Of a stretch of DNA of 8,520 nucleotides, positions 1 through 6,502 are shown one piece after another. The first letter of the stretch is position 1; each line of letters starts with the position of its first letter. Origin of the DNA: Roseovarius sp. (GTDB taxonomy: Bacteria; Pseudomonadota; Alphaproteobacteria; Rhodobacterales; Rhodobacteraceae); the NCBI GenBank assembly GCA_023260815.1, contig JALQUE010000131.1, positions 1-8,520 of the forward strand. The letters are read 5' to 3'. The notes below the pieces were generated by a model. That model was not told the origin of the DNA. It did not search any database and saw only the letters and a program-made list of their open reading frames with translations. A program made the translations under genes and the position numbers.

Positions 1-1064
1 CAGCGGCGTTCGTCGAGTGCGGCGCGGGTGGCCTGCGCGCGGCCCGCCTCGGTCGCGACGCCGTCGGCGCGCACATAGCCCGCGCGCCGCATCAGGCGCA
101 GCGTCAGGCGTTCATAGATCGGCTGACCCTGGGCCAGCGCCAGAAGCCCCTGCCGCAGATGCACCCGCGTCTGAAACCTGCGATGGCGCAGCAGGGCCGC
201 CAGAACCCCACGGCCCGGGGCCGCCAGAAGCGATACCGCGAACAGCCCAAAGGCGACCAGCACGATGATCGGCCCGGTGGGCAGGTCGGGCGCCGTCGCC
301 GAAAGGGCCGCACCGGCATAGCCCGACAGCCCGCCGAACGCCCCGGCCAGAAGCACCACGTGATCCACCCTCTCGGACCAGAAGCGCGCCGCCACCGGCG
401 GGATGATGAGCAGCGCGACGATCAGGATCAACCCGACCATCTTGAGGCCCACCACGGTGATCGCCATGGCCAGCCCCATCATCGCCAGTTCGATCCGCTT
501 GACATTCATCCCCTGCGCCGTGGCGAAATCCGCGTCGAACGCCACAAACGCCATGGGCCGGCGCAGCACGAGGACCGCCGCCAGCACCGATGCTCCGCCC
601 AGCGCGATCAGCAGGGCATCCGACCACAGCATTCCGGCGGTCGAGCCAAGCAGGAAGGATTCGAGCCCCGCCTGCCGCCCGCTGGTCATCGACTGGATCA
701 CCGTCAGCAGCACCACGCCCGCGCCGAAGAACACTGACAGCACCGCCCCGATGGCGGCGTCCGCACTCAGCCGGGTGCGGCGCGTGAGCCAACTGACGCA
801 CAGAAGCCCCAGCCATGCCGAGACCGCCGATCCCGCCAAAAGCCCGGGCAGGTAGCGCCCATCGCCCCCGAGGCTGACCATCGCGATGAAGGCAAGGCCC
901 ACACCGGGCAGGGTCGCATGGCTGACCGCGTCGCTGACCAGCGCCCGCTTGCCCAGAAAGAGAAACGTGCCGGTGGCCCCGGCGGCAATGCCGAGCAGCC
1001 CCGCGCCGATCGCCACCAGGCTTGCGTTGTAGCCCAGTTGCAGGGTCAGCGCATCGATCAGCAT
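1..1064 (-). CDS. troC: Metal (Mn/Zn/Fe) ABC transporter permease, TroC-like, partial (C-terminus off the left edge)
   Basis: Integral inner-membrane subunit of a cluster A-I (ABC-3 family) metal importer; it forms the channel through which ions delivered by the periplasmic binding protein enter. I translated the minus strand from the ATG at 1064; the frame stays open for 354 codons to the window edge. Hydrophobic segments occur at about residues 15-37, 50-65, 73-93, 104-124, 150-168, 193-222, 236-255 and 262-282. ABC-3 hallmarks are SDAVSHATLPGVGLAF (44-59), the GLESFLLG stretch (133-140) and DADFATAQGMNV (177-188). After the last membrane segment a basic, non-membrane tail begins (about 285 to beyond 354) that looks helical and helix-turn-helix-like, as in long TroC proteins. 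No clear Shine-Dalgarno precedes the ATG, but this start matches the family N-terminus. It is third in the operon, 109 bp after the ATPase gene. A second permease probably follows outside the window. The transported metal cannot be read from this subunit. Confidence 0.9.
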   Translation of the reverse strand, partial: MLIDALTLQLGYNASLVAIGAGLLGIAAGATGTFLFLGKRALVSDAVSHATLPGVGLAFIAMVSLGGDGRYLPGLLAGSAVSAWLGLLCVSWLTRRTRLSADAAIGAVLSVFFGAGVVLLTVIQSMTSGRQAGLESFLLGSTAGMLWSDALLIALGGASVLAAVLVLRRPMAFVAFDADFATAQGMNVKRIELAMMGLAMAITVVGLKMVGLILIVALLIIPPVAARFWSERVDHVVLLAGAFGGLSGYAGAALSATAPDLPTGPIIVLVAFGLFAVSLLAAPGRGVLAALLRHRRFQTRVHLRQGLLALAQGQPIYERLTLRLMRRAGYVRADGVATEAGRAQATRAALDERR

Positions 1065-1089
1065 GGGGCGCAGCGAGGCCCGCGGCGGA

Positions 1090-1138
1090 GCGAGGGGCCA
1101 GCCCCTCGCGCTCCCCGGGATATTTCGGGCCAGAAGAA
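1090..1138. repeat. GC-rich palindrome with GATATTT / GGCCAGAAGAA tail, likely Rhodobacteraceae intergenic repeat
   Basis: Within the 109-bp gap between the ATPase and permease genes there is a perfect 9-bp inverted repeat, GCGAGGGGC (1090-1098) and GCCCCTCGC (1101-1109), separated by only 2 bp. It is followed by GCTCCCCGGGATATTT (1109-1124) and then GGGCCAGAAGAA (1127-1138). From memory, this combination of palindrome, CCCCGGGATATTT and GGCCAGAAGAA recurs between genes in Rhodobacteraceae genomes, so I read it as a copy of a dispersed REP-like element. A single copy in this window cannot prove repetition. In RNA it could fold into a strong hairpin and affect relative expression of troB and troC. 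Confidence 0.55.
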
Positions 1139-1173
1139 CCAAGGCCCGGCGCGATGGGGGGCGATGCGGGTGA

Positions 1174-1968
1174 TCATGCGATGGGGCCGGTTGGGGCCTG
1201 CGCGAGCCGCCCGCCATAGGCCCGGTTCAGGGTCTCTGCGGTGAAGGCTTCGGAGACGGGGCCGGAGGCGATGGCGGTGGTGTTGATCAGGAAGGCGTGA
1301 TCGAAATATTCGGTCACGGTGGCCAGATCGTGATGCACGGCGATCACCGTGCAGCCGGATGCCTTGAGGTCCTTCAGGACCGAGATGATGGCTTTTTCGG
1401 TCGCGGCGTCGACCCCGGCGAGCGGCTCGTCGAGGAGGTAGAGATCGGCATTCTGGGCAAGGGCGCGGGCGAGGAAGACCCGCTGTTGCTGCCCGCCGGA
1501 GAGTTGACCGATCTGGCGGTCGGCGAAGCCCTCCATGCCCACACGCGAGAGGCAGGACATGGCCTTTTCCAGATGCCGCGTGCGGATCCGGCCCAAAAGC
1601 CCCAGATCGCGGTAGAGCCCCATCAGAACGACATCCAGCACACGGGTCGGGAAATCCCAGTCGACGCTTGCGCGCTGTGGCACATAGGCGATGCGGTGGC
1701 GTTGGCGTTCGAGCGGGAGGCCCCAGCATGTCACCTGACCCGACACCGGGGTGACGATGCCGAGGGCGGATTTGAGCAGCGTGGATTTTCCCGCGCCATT
1801 CGGGCCGATGATCGCGGTCATGGAGCCTGCCCGGAAGGTGGCATCGACCGAAAAGACCGCCGGTTTTTCGCCATAGGAGACGGTCAGCCCGCGGATCGCG
1901 AGGGGGCTGTCCTGCAGCGTGGCGGCGCCCGGGGCCTGCCCGTGGAGACGGGCGAGTTCAAGCTGCAT
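1174..1968 (-). CDS. troB: Metal (Mn/Zn/Fe) ABC transporter ATP-binding protein, TroB-like
   Basis: Cytoplasmic ATPase (264 aa) that powers the metal importer. All ABC motifs are present and intact: Walker A GPNGAGKST (55-63), Q-loop at Gln98 in YVPQRA, signature LSGGQQQR (156-163), Walker B LYLLDEP (176-182) with catalytic Glu181, D-loop AGVD (184-187), and switch His213 in VHHD. The segment RASVDWDFPTRVLDVVLMG (99-117) is typical of Mn/Zn-type ATPases of this cluster. The ATG at 1968 lies only 3 bp after the stop of the binding-protein gene, which suggests translational coupling; a good Shine-Dalgarno is not evident. An N-terminal stretch of about 20 residues before the ABC fold is slightly longer than in the shortest family members. 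Assignment as ABC ATPase is certain; the Mn/Zn/Fe subfamily follows from its neighbours. Confidence 0.95.
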   Translation of the reverse strand: MQLELARLHGQAPGAATLQDSPLAIRGLTVSYGEKPAVFSVDATFRAGSMTAIIGPNGAGKSTLLKSALGIVTPVSGQVTCWGLPLERQRHRIAYVPQRASVDWDFPTRVLDVVLMGLYRDLGLLGRIRTRHLEKAMSCLSRVGMEGFADRQIGQLSGGQQQRVFLARALAQNADLYLLDEPLAGVDAATEKAIISVLKDLKASGCTVIAVHHDLATVTEYFDHAFLINTTAIASGPVSEAFTAETLNRAYGGRLAQAPTGPIA

Positions 1969-1971
1969 CGT

Positions 1972-2949
1972 TCAGAGCCCCGCGCTGAGTTTGCCATCCA
2001 TACCGCGCGCCGGCGCGGTGCCGCCAAGCGCCGTGGCGATGGTGGTGGCGTTGTGGTCGATCATGCCCAGATAGGTGCCTTCGTAGGTGTCAGGCGGTCC
2101 CATCGCATCCGAGAACAATTCGCCGCCGATCGCCACCGCGTGGCCACGCGCGGCGGCGCCTTCGATCAGGGCGCGCATGTTGCGGTCCGAGACCGAGGTT
2201 TCGACGAACACCGCGCGGATATCGCGGCTGACCAGCAGGTCGACCAGCGTGCCGATGCGGTTCAGCCCGGCCTCGGATTCGGTCGAGATGCCCTGAATGC
2301 CGATCACCTCGAACCCGTAGGCGCGTCCGAAATAGCCAAAGGCGTCATGCGCGGTCAGAAGAACGCGCGAGGGATCGGGCACCGTGTTCAGCACGTCGCG
2401 CGCATAGGTACCAAGCCGAGCGATCTGGATCAGATGCGCCTGCGCATTGGCGTCGAACGTGGCGGACTGATCCGGGGCGGCGGCGGTGAGCGCATCGCGC
2501 ACGCCGATCACCACATGCGCCCAGAGTTCGGGGACCATCCAGAGATGCGGATCGAACTTGCCCTGGTAATCCTCATGCGCGATCAGCACGTCCTGAGGCA
2601 CGGCTTCGCCGACGGCGGTCACGGTGCCACGGGCGGAAAGCTTGTGCAGGATATCCTCCATCTGCGCCTCGAGGTAGAGCCCATGCCACAGCACCGCGTC
2701 GGCACGGGTGAGGGCGACGATATCGCTGCGGGTCTGGCGGTAGGCGTGCGGATCAACGCCCGGTCCCATCAAGGACTGAACCGTCACCAGATCGCCGCCC
2801 ACATTGCGCGCGGCGTCCGCGATCATGCCGGTGGTGGCCACAACCGAAAGCGGCGCTGTCCCAGCCTGCCCCGGCAGCGCGGCAAAGGCCAGGGCCGTGG
2901 CGGAGGCCCCGATCACATGGCGGCGTGTCATGTTTGTCATGGCAGTCAT
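1972..2949 (-). CDS. troA: Periplasmic metal-binding protein of ABC transporter, TroA-like (cluster A-I)
   Basis: Captures a divalent metal in the periplasm and hands it to the TroC-type permease. The product is 325 aa from the ATG at 2949. The N-terminus has TRRHVIGASATALAFAALPG (8-27), a Tat-like twin-arginine signal with probable cleavage after about Ala29. The mature protein shows the family ligand motifs: GVDPHAY (His68), KFDPHLW (His135), TAHDAFGYF (His201) and ELFSDAMG (Asp281). I align these with the His-His-His-Asp set of Treponema TroA; Mn-type PsaA and MntC have Glu at the third place. The His-rich loop common in ZnuA is absent. Zn, Mn or both are therefore possible. It is the first gene of the operon. 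In-frame ATGs also stand at 2940 and 2931. AAGGGA lies 11 nt before the 2949 ATG and AGGGA lies 11 nt before the 2940 ATG, so 2940 is nearly as good. The frame is open further upstream, antisense to deoC, but that part has no family similarity. Confidence 0.92.
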   Translation of the reverse strand: MTAMTNMTRRHVIGASATALAFAALPGQAGTAPLSVVATTGMIADAARNVGGDLVTVQSLMGPGVDPHAYRQTRSDIVALTRADAVLWHGLYLEAQMEDILHKLSARGTVTAVGEAVPQDVLIAHEDYQGKFDPHLWMVPELWAHVVIGVRDALTAAAPDQSATFDANAQAHLIQIARLGTYARDVLNTVPDPSRVLLTAHDAFGYFGRAYGFEVIGIQGISTESEAGLNRIGTLVDLLVSRDIRAVFVETSVSDRNMRALIEGAAARGHAVAIGGELFSDAMGPPDTYEGTYLGMIDHNATTIATALGGTAPARGMDGKLSAGL

Positions 2950-2973
2950 GTTCCCTACGATCCCTTGGGGGAG

Positions 2974-3002
2974 AATATGAGGCGGACCCTGGCGTGTGTC
3001 AA
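2974..3002 (-). promoter_or_regulatory. Predicted sigma-70-type promoter of the metal transporter operon
   Basis: On the minus strand a perfect -35 hexamer TTGACA (3002-2997) is followed by a 17-bp spacer and a -10 hexamer CATATT (2979-2974, four of six matches to TATAAT). Transcription would start near 2967, giving a short leader of roughly 18-27 nt before the candidate ATGs of the binding-protein gene. Match and spacing are much better than expected by chance in such GC-rich sequence, but there is no experimental support here. Confidence 0.65.
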
Positions 3003-3008
3003 TGCACT

Positions 3009-3029
3009 TGCGAATTATTCTCATTTGCA
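3009..3029. promoter_or_regulatory. Candidate Fur-family (Mur/Fur) operator upstream of troA
   Basis: An imperfect inverted repeat, TGCGAAT (3009-3015) and ATTTGCA (3023-3029) around a 7-bp AT-rich centre, stands out in GC-rich surroundings. Read on the minus strand it contains TGAGAAT-A-ATTCGCA, which matches 11 of the 14 arm positions of the Fur 7-1-7 consensus TGATAAT-N-ATTATCA. Its edge is 6 bp upstream of the predicted -35 of the metal operon. Alphaproteobacterial Mn/Zn importers are commonly controlled by Fur-family repressors (Mur, Zur) or by MntR. Which protein binds here is inference. Confidence 0.5.
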
Positions 3030-3059
3030 GATTTGCGATCCACTGAGCTTGCCAAGCCC

Positions 3060-3083
3060 CTGGCGCCGTGTAACGCTGGCGCC
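3060..3083. repeat. Paired CTGGCGCC repeat with palindromic GGCGCC core before deoC
   Basis: CTGGCGCC occurs at 3060-3067 and again at 3076-3083, a 16-bp period. Each copy contains the self-complementary GGCGCC, so the pair can be read as a direct repeat (possible operator half-sites) or as a 6-bp stem with a 10-nt loop. It ends 25 bp before the deoC start codon. No known deoxyribonucleoside repressor site was recognised; function is unassigned. Confidence 0.35.
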
Positions 3084-3108
3084 TCATCCCCGTTTTTCCG
3101 GACGACTC

Positions 3109-4098
3109 ATGAAGACCCTCGGACAGGATCACACCACGCCCGCGCCACAGGCGATCACGCCGCGAAACGCGGGCTGCGCGCTGGATTTGGGCTGGGTGCG
3201 GTCGATCCGGGTCAATCGCGCGGCGATAGACAGGCGCGCGGCCACCCTTCCCGCACGACGCAGCGTCAAAGGCCCGCATCAGGCCGCATGGCTGTGCAAG
3301 GCGGTGGCCTGCATGGACCTGACGACATTGTCGGGCGACGACACAGCCGCGCGGGTGCGCAGGCTGTGCGCCAAGGCCCGCCACCCGGTGCGCGCCGATC
3401 TGCTGCAAGCGCTTGGCATGGAGGGGCTGCAGGTGGGCGCGGTCTGTGTCTATCACGAGATGATCGGCCCGGCGCTGGAGGCGCTGGAAGGGTCGGGCAT
3501 TCCGGTTGCGGCGGTTTCGACCGGGTTTCCTGCGGGGCTGTCGCCGTTGCGCCTGCGGGTGGCCGAGATCGAGGATAGCGTCGCCGCCGGGGCGCAGGAG
3601 ATCGACATCGTGATATCACGCCGGCATGTGCTGGAGGGGAACTGGGAGGCGCTCTATGACGAGTTGCGCCTGTTCCGCGCGGCCTGTGGCGCGGCACATA
3701 TGAAAGCGATCCTCGCAACCGGAGAGCTGGGCGATCTGGGTCAGGTCGCGCGCGCCGCGCTGGTGGCGATGATGGCGGGGGCGGATTTCATCAAGACCTC
3801 CACCGGGAAAGAGCCCGTCAATGCCACGCTGCCCGTGGGGCTGGTGATGCTACGCTGCATCCGGGCCTTTCACGAGCGCACCGGGCAACGTGTCGGCATG
3901 AAACCGGCAGGCGGGATTTCAAAAGCCAAGGATGCGATCACCTGGCTGGTGATGGTCAAGGAGGACCTGGGCGACAGATGGCTGGAGCCGGACCTGTTCC
4001 GCTTTGGCGCATCGTCCCTGCTGGGCGATATCGAACGCCAGTTGGAGCATCATGTGACAGGGGCCTATTCGGCGGGGTGGCGGCATGGGCTGGCCTAG
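3109..4098 (+). CDS. deoC: Deoxyribose-phosphate aldolase (DERA)
   Basis: Cytosolic class I aldolase (EC 4.1.2.4) that cleaves 2-deoxy-D-ribose 5-phosphate into glyceraldehyde 3-phosphate and acetaldehyde during deoxynucleoside catabolism. The 329-aa product carries the Schiff-base lysine in GADFIKTSTGK (Lys229), the proton-relay lysine in GMKPAGGI (Lys265) and the acidic residue in EIDIVI (Asp166), matching E. coli Lys167, Lys201 and Asp102. CMDLTTL (68-74) is also typical. It is about 70 residues longer than E. coli DeoC; the N-terminal extension and the C-terminal segment LFRFGASSLLGDIERQLEHH (296-315) resemble the longer animal-type DERA. I chose the ATG at 3109 because similarity begins soon after it and the open frame further upstream is antisense to the metal operon. 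The Shine-Dalgarno is weak. The next gene, an aldehyde dehydrogenase, follows after 36 bp and could remove the acetaldehyde. Confidence 0.95.
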   Translation: MKTLGQDHTTPAPQAITPRNAGCALDLGWVRSIRVNRAAIDRRAATLPARRSVKGPHQAAWLCKAVACMDLTTLSGDDTAARVRRLCAKARHPVRADLLQALGMEGLQVGAVCVYHEMIGPALEALEGSGIPVAAVSTGFPAGLSPLRLRVAEIEDSVAAGAQEIDIVISRRHVLEGNWEALYDELRLFRAACGAAHMKAILATGELGDLGQVARAALVAMMAGADFIKTSTGKEPVNATLPVGLVMLRCIRAFHERTGQRVGMKPAGGISKAKDAITWLVMVKEDLGDRWLEPDLFRFGASSLLGDIERQLEHHVTGAYSAGWRHGLA

Positions 4099-4134
4099 AC
4101 ACGACCCCGGCGCACCACCGGGAGCGAGACGCGG

Positions 4135-6483
4135 ATGACGGTCAGGGAGTTATACCAGACGATGCCGTATGGAAACGCGCCCGAAAGCGCCGCCGAGGCG
4201 CTGACGTGGCTGGTCGATCAGGGCGACCGATTTGGTTTGTTCATCGACGGCGCCTTTACCGAGCCGGGCAATGGGATTGAGGCCATCACCCCCGCGACAG
4301 GCGAGGTTCTGGCGAGTTTGACGGTCGCCACCGCGCAGGATGTGGATGCGGCGGTTGCCGCCGCGCGGCGGGCATCGGCGGATTGGGCCGCGCTTGGCGG
4401 GCATGGGCGGGCGCGGTATCTTTATGCGCTGGCGCGGCTCTTGCAGAAGCACGCCCGGCTGTTCGCGGTGCTGGAAACGCTGGACAACGGCAAGCCGATC
4501 CGCGAGGCGCGCGACATCGACATCCCATTGGCGCAGCGGCATTTCTATCACCATGCCGGGTTGGCGCAGCTGATGCAGGCCAACTGCCCCGAGCGTGCCC
4601 CGATCGGTGTCTGCGGGCAGATCATCCCGTGGAATTTCCCTTTGCTCATGCTGGCCTGGAAGGTTGCGCCGGCGCTGGCGGCGGGCAATACCGTGGTTCT
4701 GACACCGGCGGAATGGACATCGTTGAGCGCGCTTCTCTTTGCCGATATCTGTCAGCAGGCCGGATTGCCCAAGGGGGTTCTCAACATCGTGACCGGCGGC
4801 GCGGATGTGGGCGCGTTGATCACCGCGCATCCCGGTATCAACAAGATCGCCTTCACCGGATCGACCGCCACGGGCCGCCGCATCCGCGAGGTGACGGCAG
4901 GCAGCGGCAAGGCCCTGTCACTCGAATTGGGGGGGAAATCCGCCTATCTGGTGTTCGACGATGCCGATCTGGATTCGGCGGTCGAAGGGCTGGTGGATGC
5001 CATCTGGTTCAATCAGGGTGAAGTGTGCTGCGCCGGGTCCCGCCTGCTGGTGCAGGAGAATGTCGCTGACCAGCTGCTCGAAAAGATACGCAGGCGTATG
5101 GAAAAGCTGCGCGTCGGCGATCCGTTGGACAAGAATACCGATATCGGCGCCATGATTCACCCGGTGCAGCGCGATCGCGTGGCCGCCATGATCGCCGCGT
5201 CCGGCGGTGAGGTGTTCAGCCCCGGCGCGGTGCCCGAGGGGTGTTATCACGCGCCCACGCTGATCACCGGGCTGGCCCCGTCGGACCCCCTCATGCAAGA
5301 CGAGATCTTTGGTCCGGTTCTGGTGTCGACCACGTTCCGCACGGTGGATGAGGCCGTGCAGCTGGCGAATAACACGCGCTATGGGCTGGCCGCGTCGGTC
5401 TGGTCGGAAACCATCGGCCGGGCGCTGGATGTGGCGCAGCGGCTTGACGCCGGTGTGGTCTGGGTCAATGGCGCGAACATGTTCGACGCGGCGGCACCCT
5501 TTGGCGGCATCCGCGAAAGCGGCTTTGGCCGCGAGGGCGGATGGGACGGGTTTCTGGACTATACGCAACCGAATGTTTCTGGCGTCGCACTGACCCCGAT
5601 CGAGGCGTTTCCCGGCAATGGGGACAGCCGCGCGGCACCCGATCCGACGATCGACCGGACCGGCAAGCTGTATATCGGGGGCAAGCAGATGCGCCCTGAT
5701 GGCGGCTATAGCCGTCCGGTCCATGATGGCGCGGGCGGGCTGCTGGGCCACGCCCCTTTGGCCGGGCGCAAGGATGGTCGCAATGCGGTCGAGGCGGCGC
5801 GGGCGGCTTCGGGCTGGTCGCGCAGCAGCGGGCATGGCCGGGCGCAGATCCTTTATTTCATGGCCGAGAACCTGTCGGCCCGCGCCAATGACTTTGCAAG
5901 CCTTGTCAATGACTTGACAGGAACGACACGCGGCACCGCAGAGGTGGAAACCAGCATCTCGCGGCTGTTCACCTGGGCGGCATGGGCCGACAAGGCCGCA
6001 GGGCGCGCTGTGGATGTGCCGCAGGCCAGCATGGCCTTGGCGCTGCGCGAGCCGGTCGGCGTGATCGGGGCGATCTGCAGTGACGAGGCGCCGCTTCTAG
6101 GGCTGGTGTCGGTGCTCGGGCCCATCCTTGCGATGGGCAATCGCGCCGTGCTGGTGGCGTCCGAGGCGTTTCCCATGGCCGCGCTGGAGTTTGTGCAGAT
6201 CCTCGAAACCTCGGACATCCCCGCCGGTGTGGTGAACCTGTTGACGGGGTGTCATGCCGATCTGGCGCCGACGCTGGCCCGCCATGCCGATCTGGATGCG
6301 CTGTGGTGCTTTTCCTCGACCGATCTGTCAGGCCGGATCGAGACCGATAGCGCCACAAACCTCAAGCGGACCTGGGTGAACAACGCTCGGGCGCGGGACT
6401 GGTTTGGGCCGCAGGGCGAGGCGCGCGATTTTCTGGAGCAGGCCACCCGGATCAAGACAGTCTGGCTGCCTTACGGGGCGTGA
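4135..6483 (+). CDS. ALDH16-type aldehyde dehydrogenase with C-terminal pseudo-ALDH domain
   Basis: NAD(P)-dependent aldehyde oxidation, probably of the acetaldehyde released by DeoC. The 782-aa length is that of ALDH16, not of ordinary ALDHs (about 500 aa). The N-terminal domain (about 35-490) is a complete ALDH: PWNFPL with Asn167, FTGSTATG (240-247), general base Glu265 in LELGGKSA, nucleophile Cys298 in NQGEVCCAGSR, DEIFGPV with Glu390, and PFGGIRESGFGRE (455-467). Oddly, the usual Lys of the cofactor motif (K-P-A-E type) is Thr190 in VVLTPAEW. The C-terminal region (about 511-782) repeats the ALDH nucleotide-binding half (YIGGKQM, EPVGVIGAI, AMGNRAVLVASEAFP, GVVNLLTG) but has CSDEAP in place of PWNFP, FSSTDLSG in place of FTGSTxxG, and no cysteine motif, so it is presumably non-catalytic, as in the structurally studied Loktanella ALDH16. 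GGGAG at 4120-4124 lies 10 nt before the ATG and is a fair ribosome-binding site. It is very likely co-transcribed with deoC. Confidence 0.92.
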   Translation: MTVRELYQTMPYGNAPESAAEALTWLVDQGDRFGLFIDGAFTEPGNGIEAITPATGEVLASLTVATAQDVDAAVAAARRASADWAALGGHGRARYLYALARLLQKHARLFAVLETLDNGKPIREARDIDIPLAQRHFYHHAGLAQLMQANCPERAPIGVCGQIIPWNFPLLMLAWKVAPALAAGNTVVLTPAEWTSLSALLFADICQQAGLPKGVLNIVTGGADVGALITAHPGINKIAFTGSTATGRRIREVTAGSGKALSLELGGKSAYLVFDDADLDSAVEGLVDAIWFNQGEVCCAGSRLLVQENVADQLLEKIRRRMEKLRVGDPLDKNTDIGAMIHPVQRDRVAAMIAASGGEVFSPGAVPEGCYHAPTLITGLAPSDPLMQDEIFGPVLVSTTFRTVDEAVQLANNTRYGLAASVWSETIGRALDVAQRLDAGVVWVNGANMFDAAAPFGGIRESGFGREGGWDGFLDYTQPNVSGVALTPIEAFPGNGDSRAAPDPTIDRTGKLYIGGKQMRPDGGYSRPVHDGAGGLLGHAPLAGRKDGRNAVEAARAASGWSRSSGHGRAQILYFMAENLSARANDFASLVNDLTGTTRGTAEVETSISRLFTWAAWADKAAGRAVDVPQASMALALREPVGVIGAICSDEAPLLGLVSVLGPILAMGNRAVLVASEAFPMAALEFVQILETSDIPAGVVNLLTGCHADLAPTLARHADLDALWCFSSTDLSGRIETDSATNLKRTWVNNARARDWFGPQGEARDFLEQATRIKTVWLPYGA

Positions 6484-6502
6484 CCCTGACCCAAAACGCA
6501 AA

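Noticed and set aside
112..855. Several open frames on both strands within the permease gene
   Set aside because: The edge-to-edge minus frame starting at 1064 encodes a complete ABC-3 permease pattern; the others are Arg/Pro/Ala-rich shadows.
2200..2215. Glu250 in FVETSVSDR as a Mn-specifying metal ligand
   Set aside because: Checking the spacing against PsaA shows its ligand Glu205 lies in the SEGAF motif, which corresponds to His201 here; the FVE glutamate is a separate conserved residue.
3049..3076. A plus-strand promoter for deoC (TTGCCA at 3049-3054, TAACGC at 3071-3076)
   Set aside because: The -35 is acceptable but the -10 matches only two of six positions at 16-bp spacing; an alternative TGTAAC has a 14-bp spacer. 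Not strong enough to call.
1297..3108. A plus-strand open frame of about 600 codons in phase with and preceding deoC
   Set aside because: It is antisense to the well-supported troB and troA genes, has no recognisable domain, and DERA similarity begins only after 3109. Long antisense frames are common at this G+C.
2950..3456. N-terminal extension of the metal-binding protein by 169 codons
   Set aside because: It would cover the promoter region and run antisense into deoC; the signal peptide begins at the cluster of ATGs at 2949-2931.
4150..5835. Two long minus-strand open frames (4150-4830 and 4918-5835) opposite the ALDH gene
   Set aside because: The plus strand carries continuous ALDH motifs across the whole stretch; the antisense frames show no recognisable protein features.
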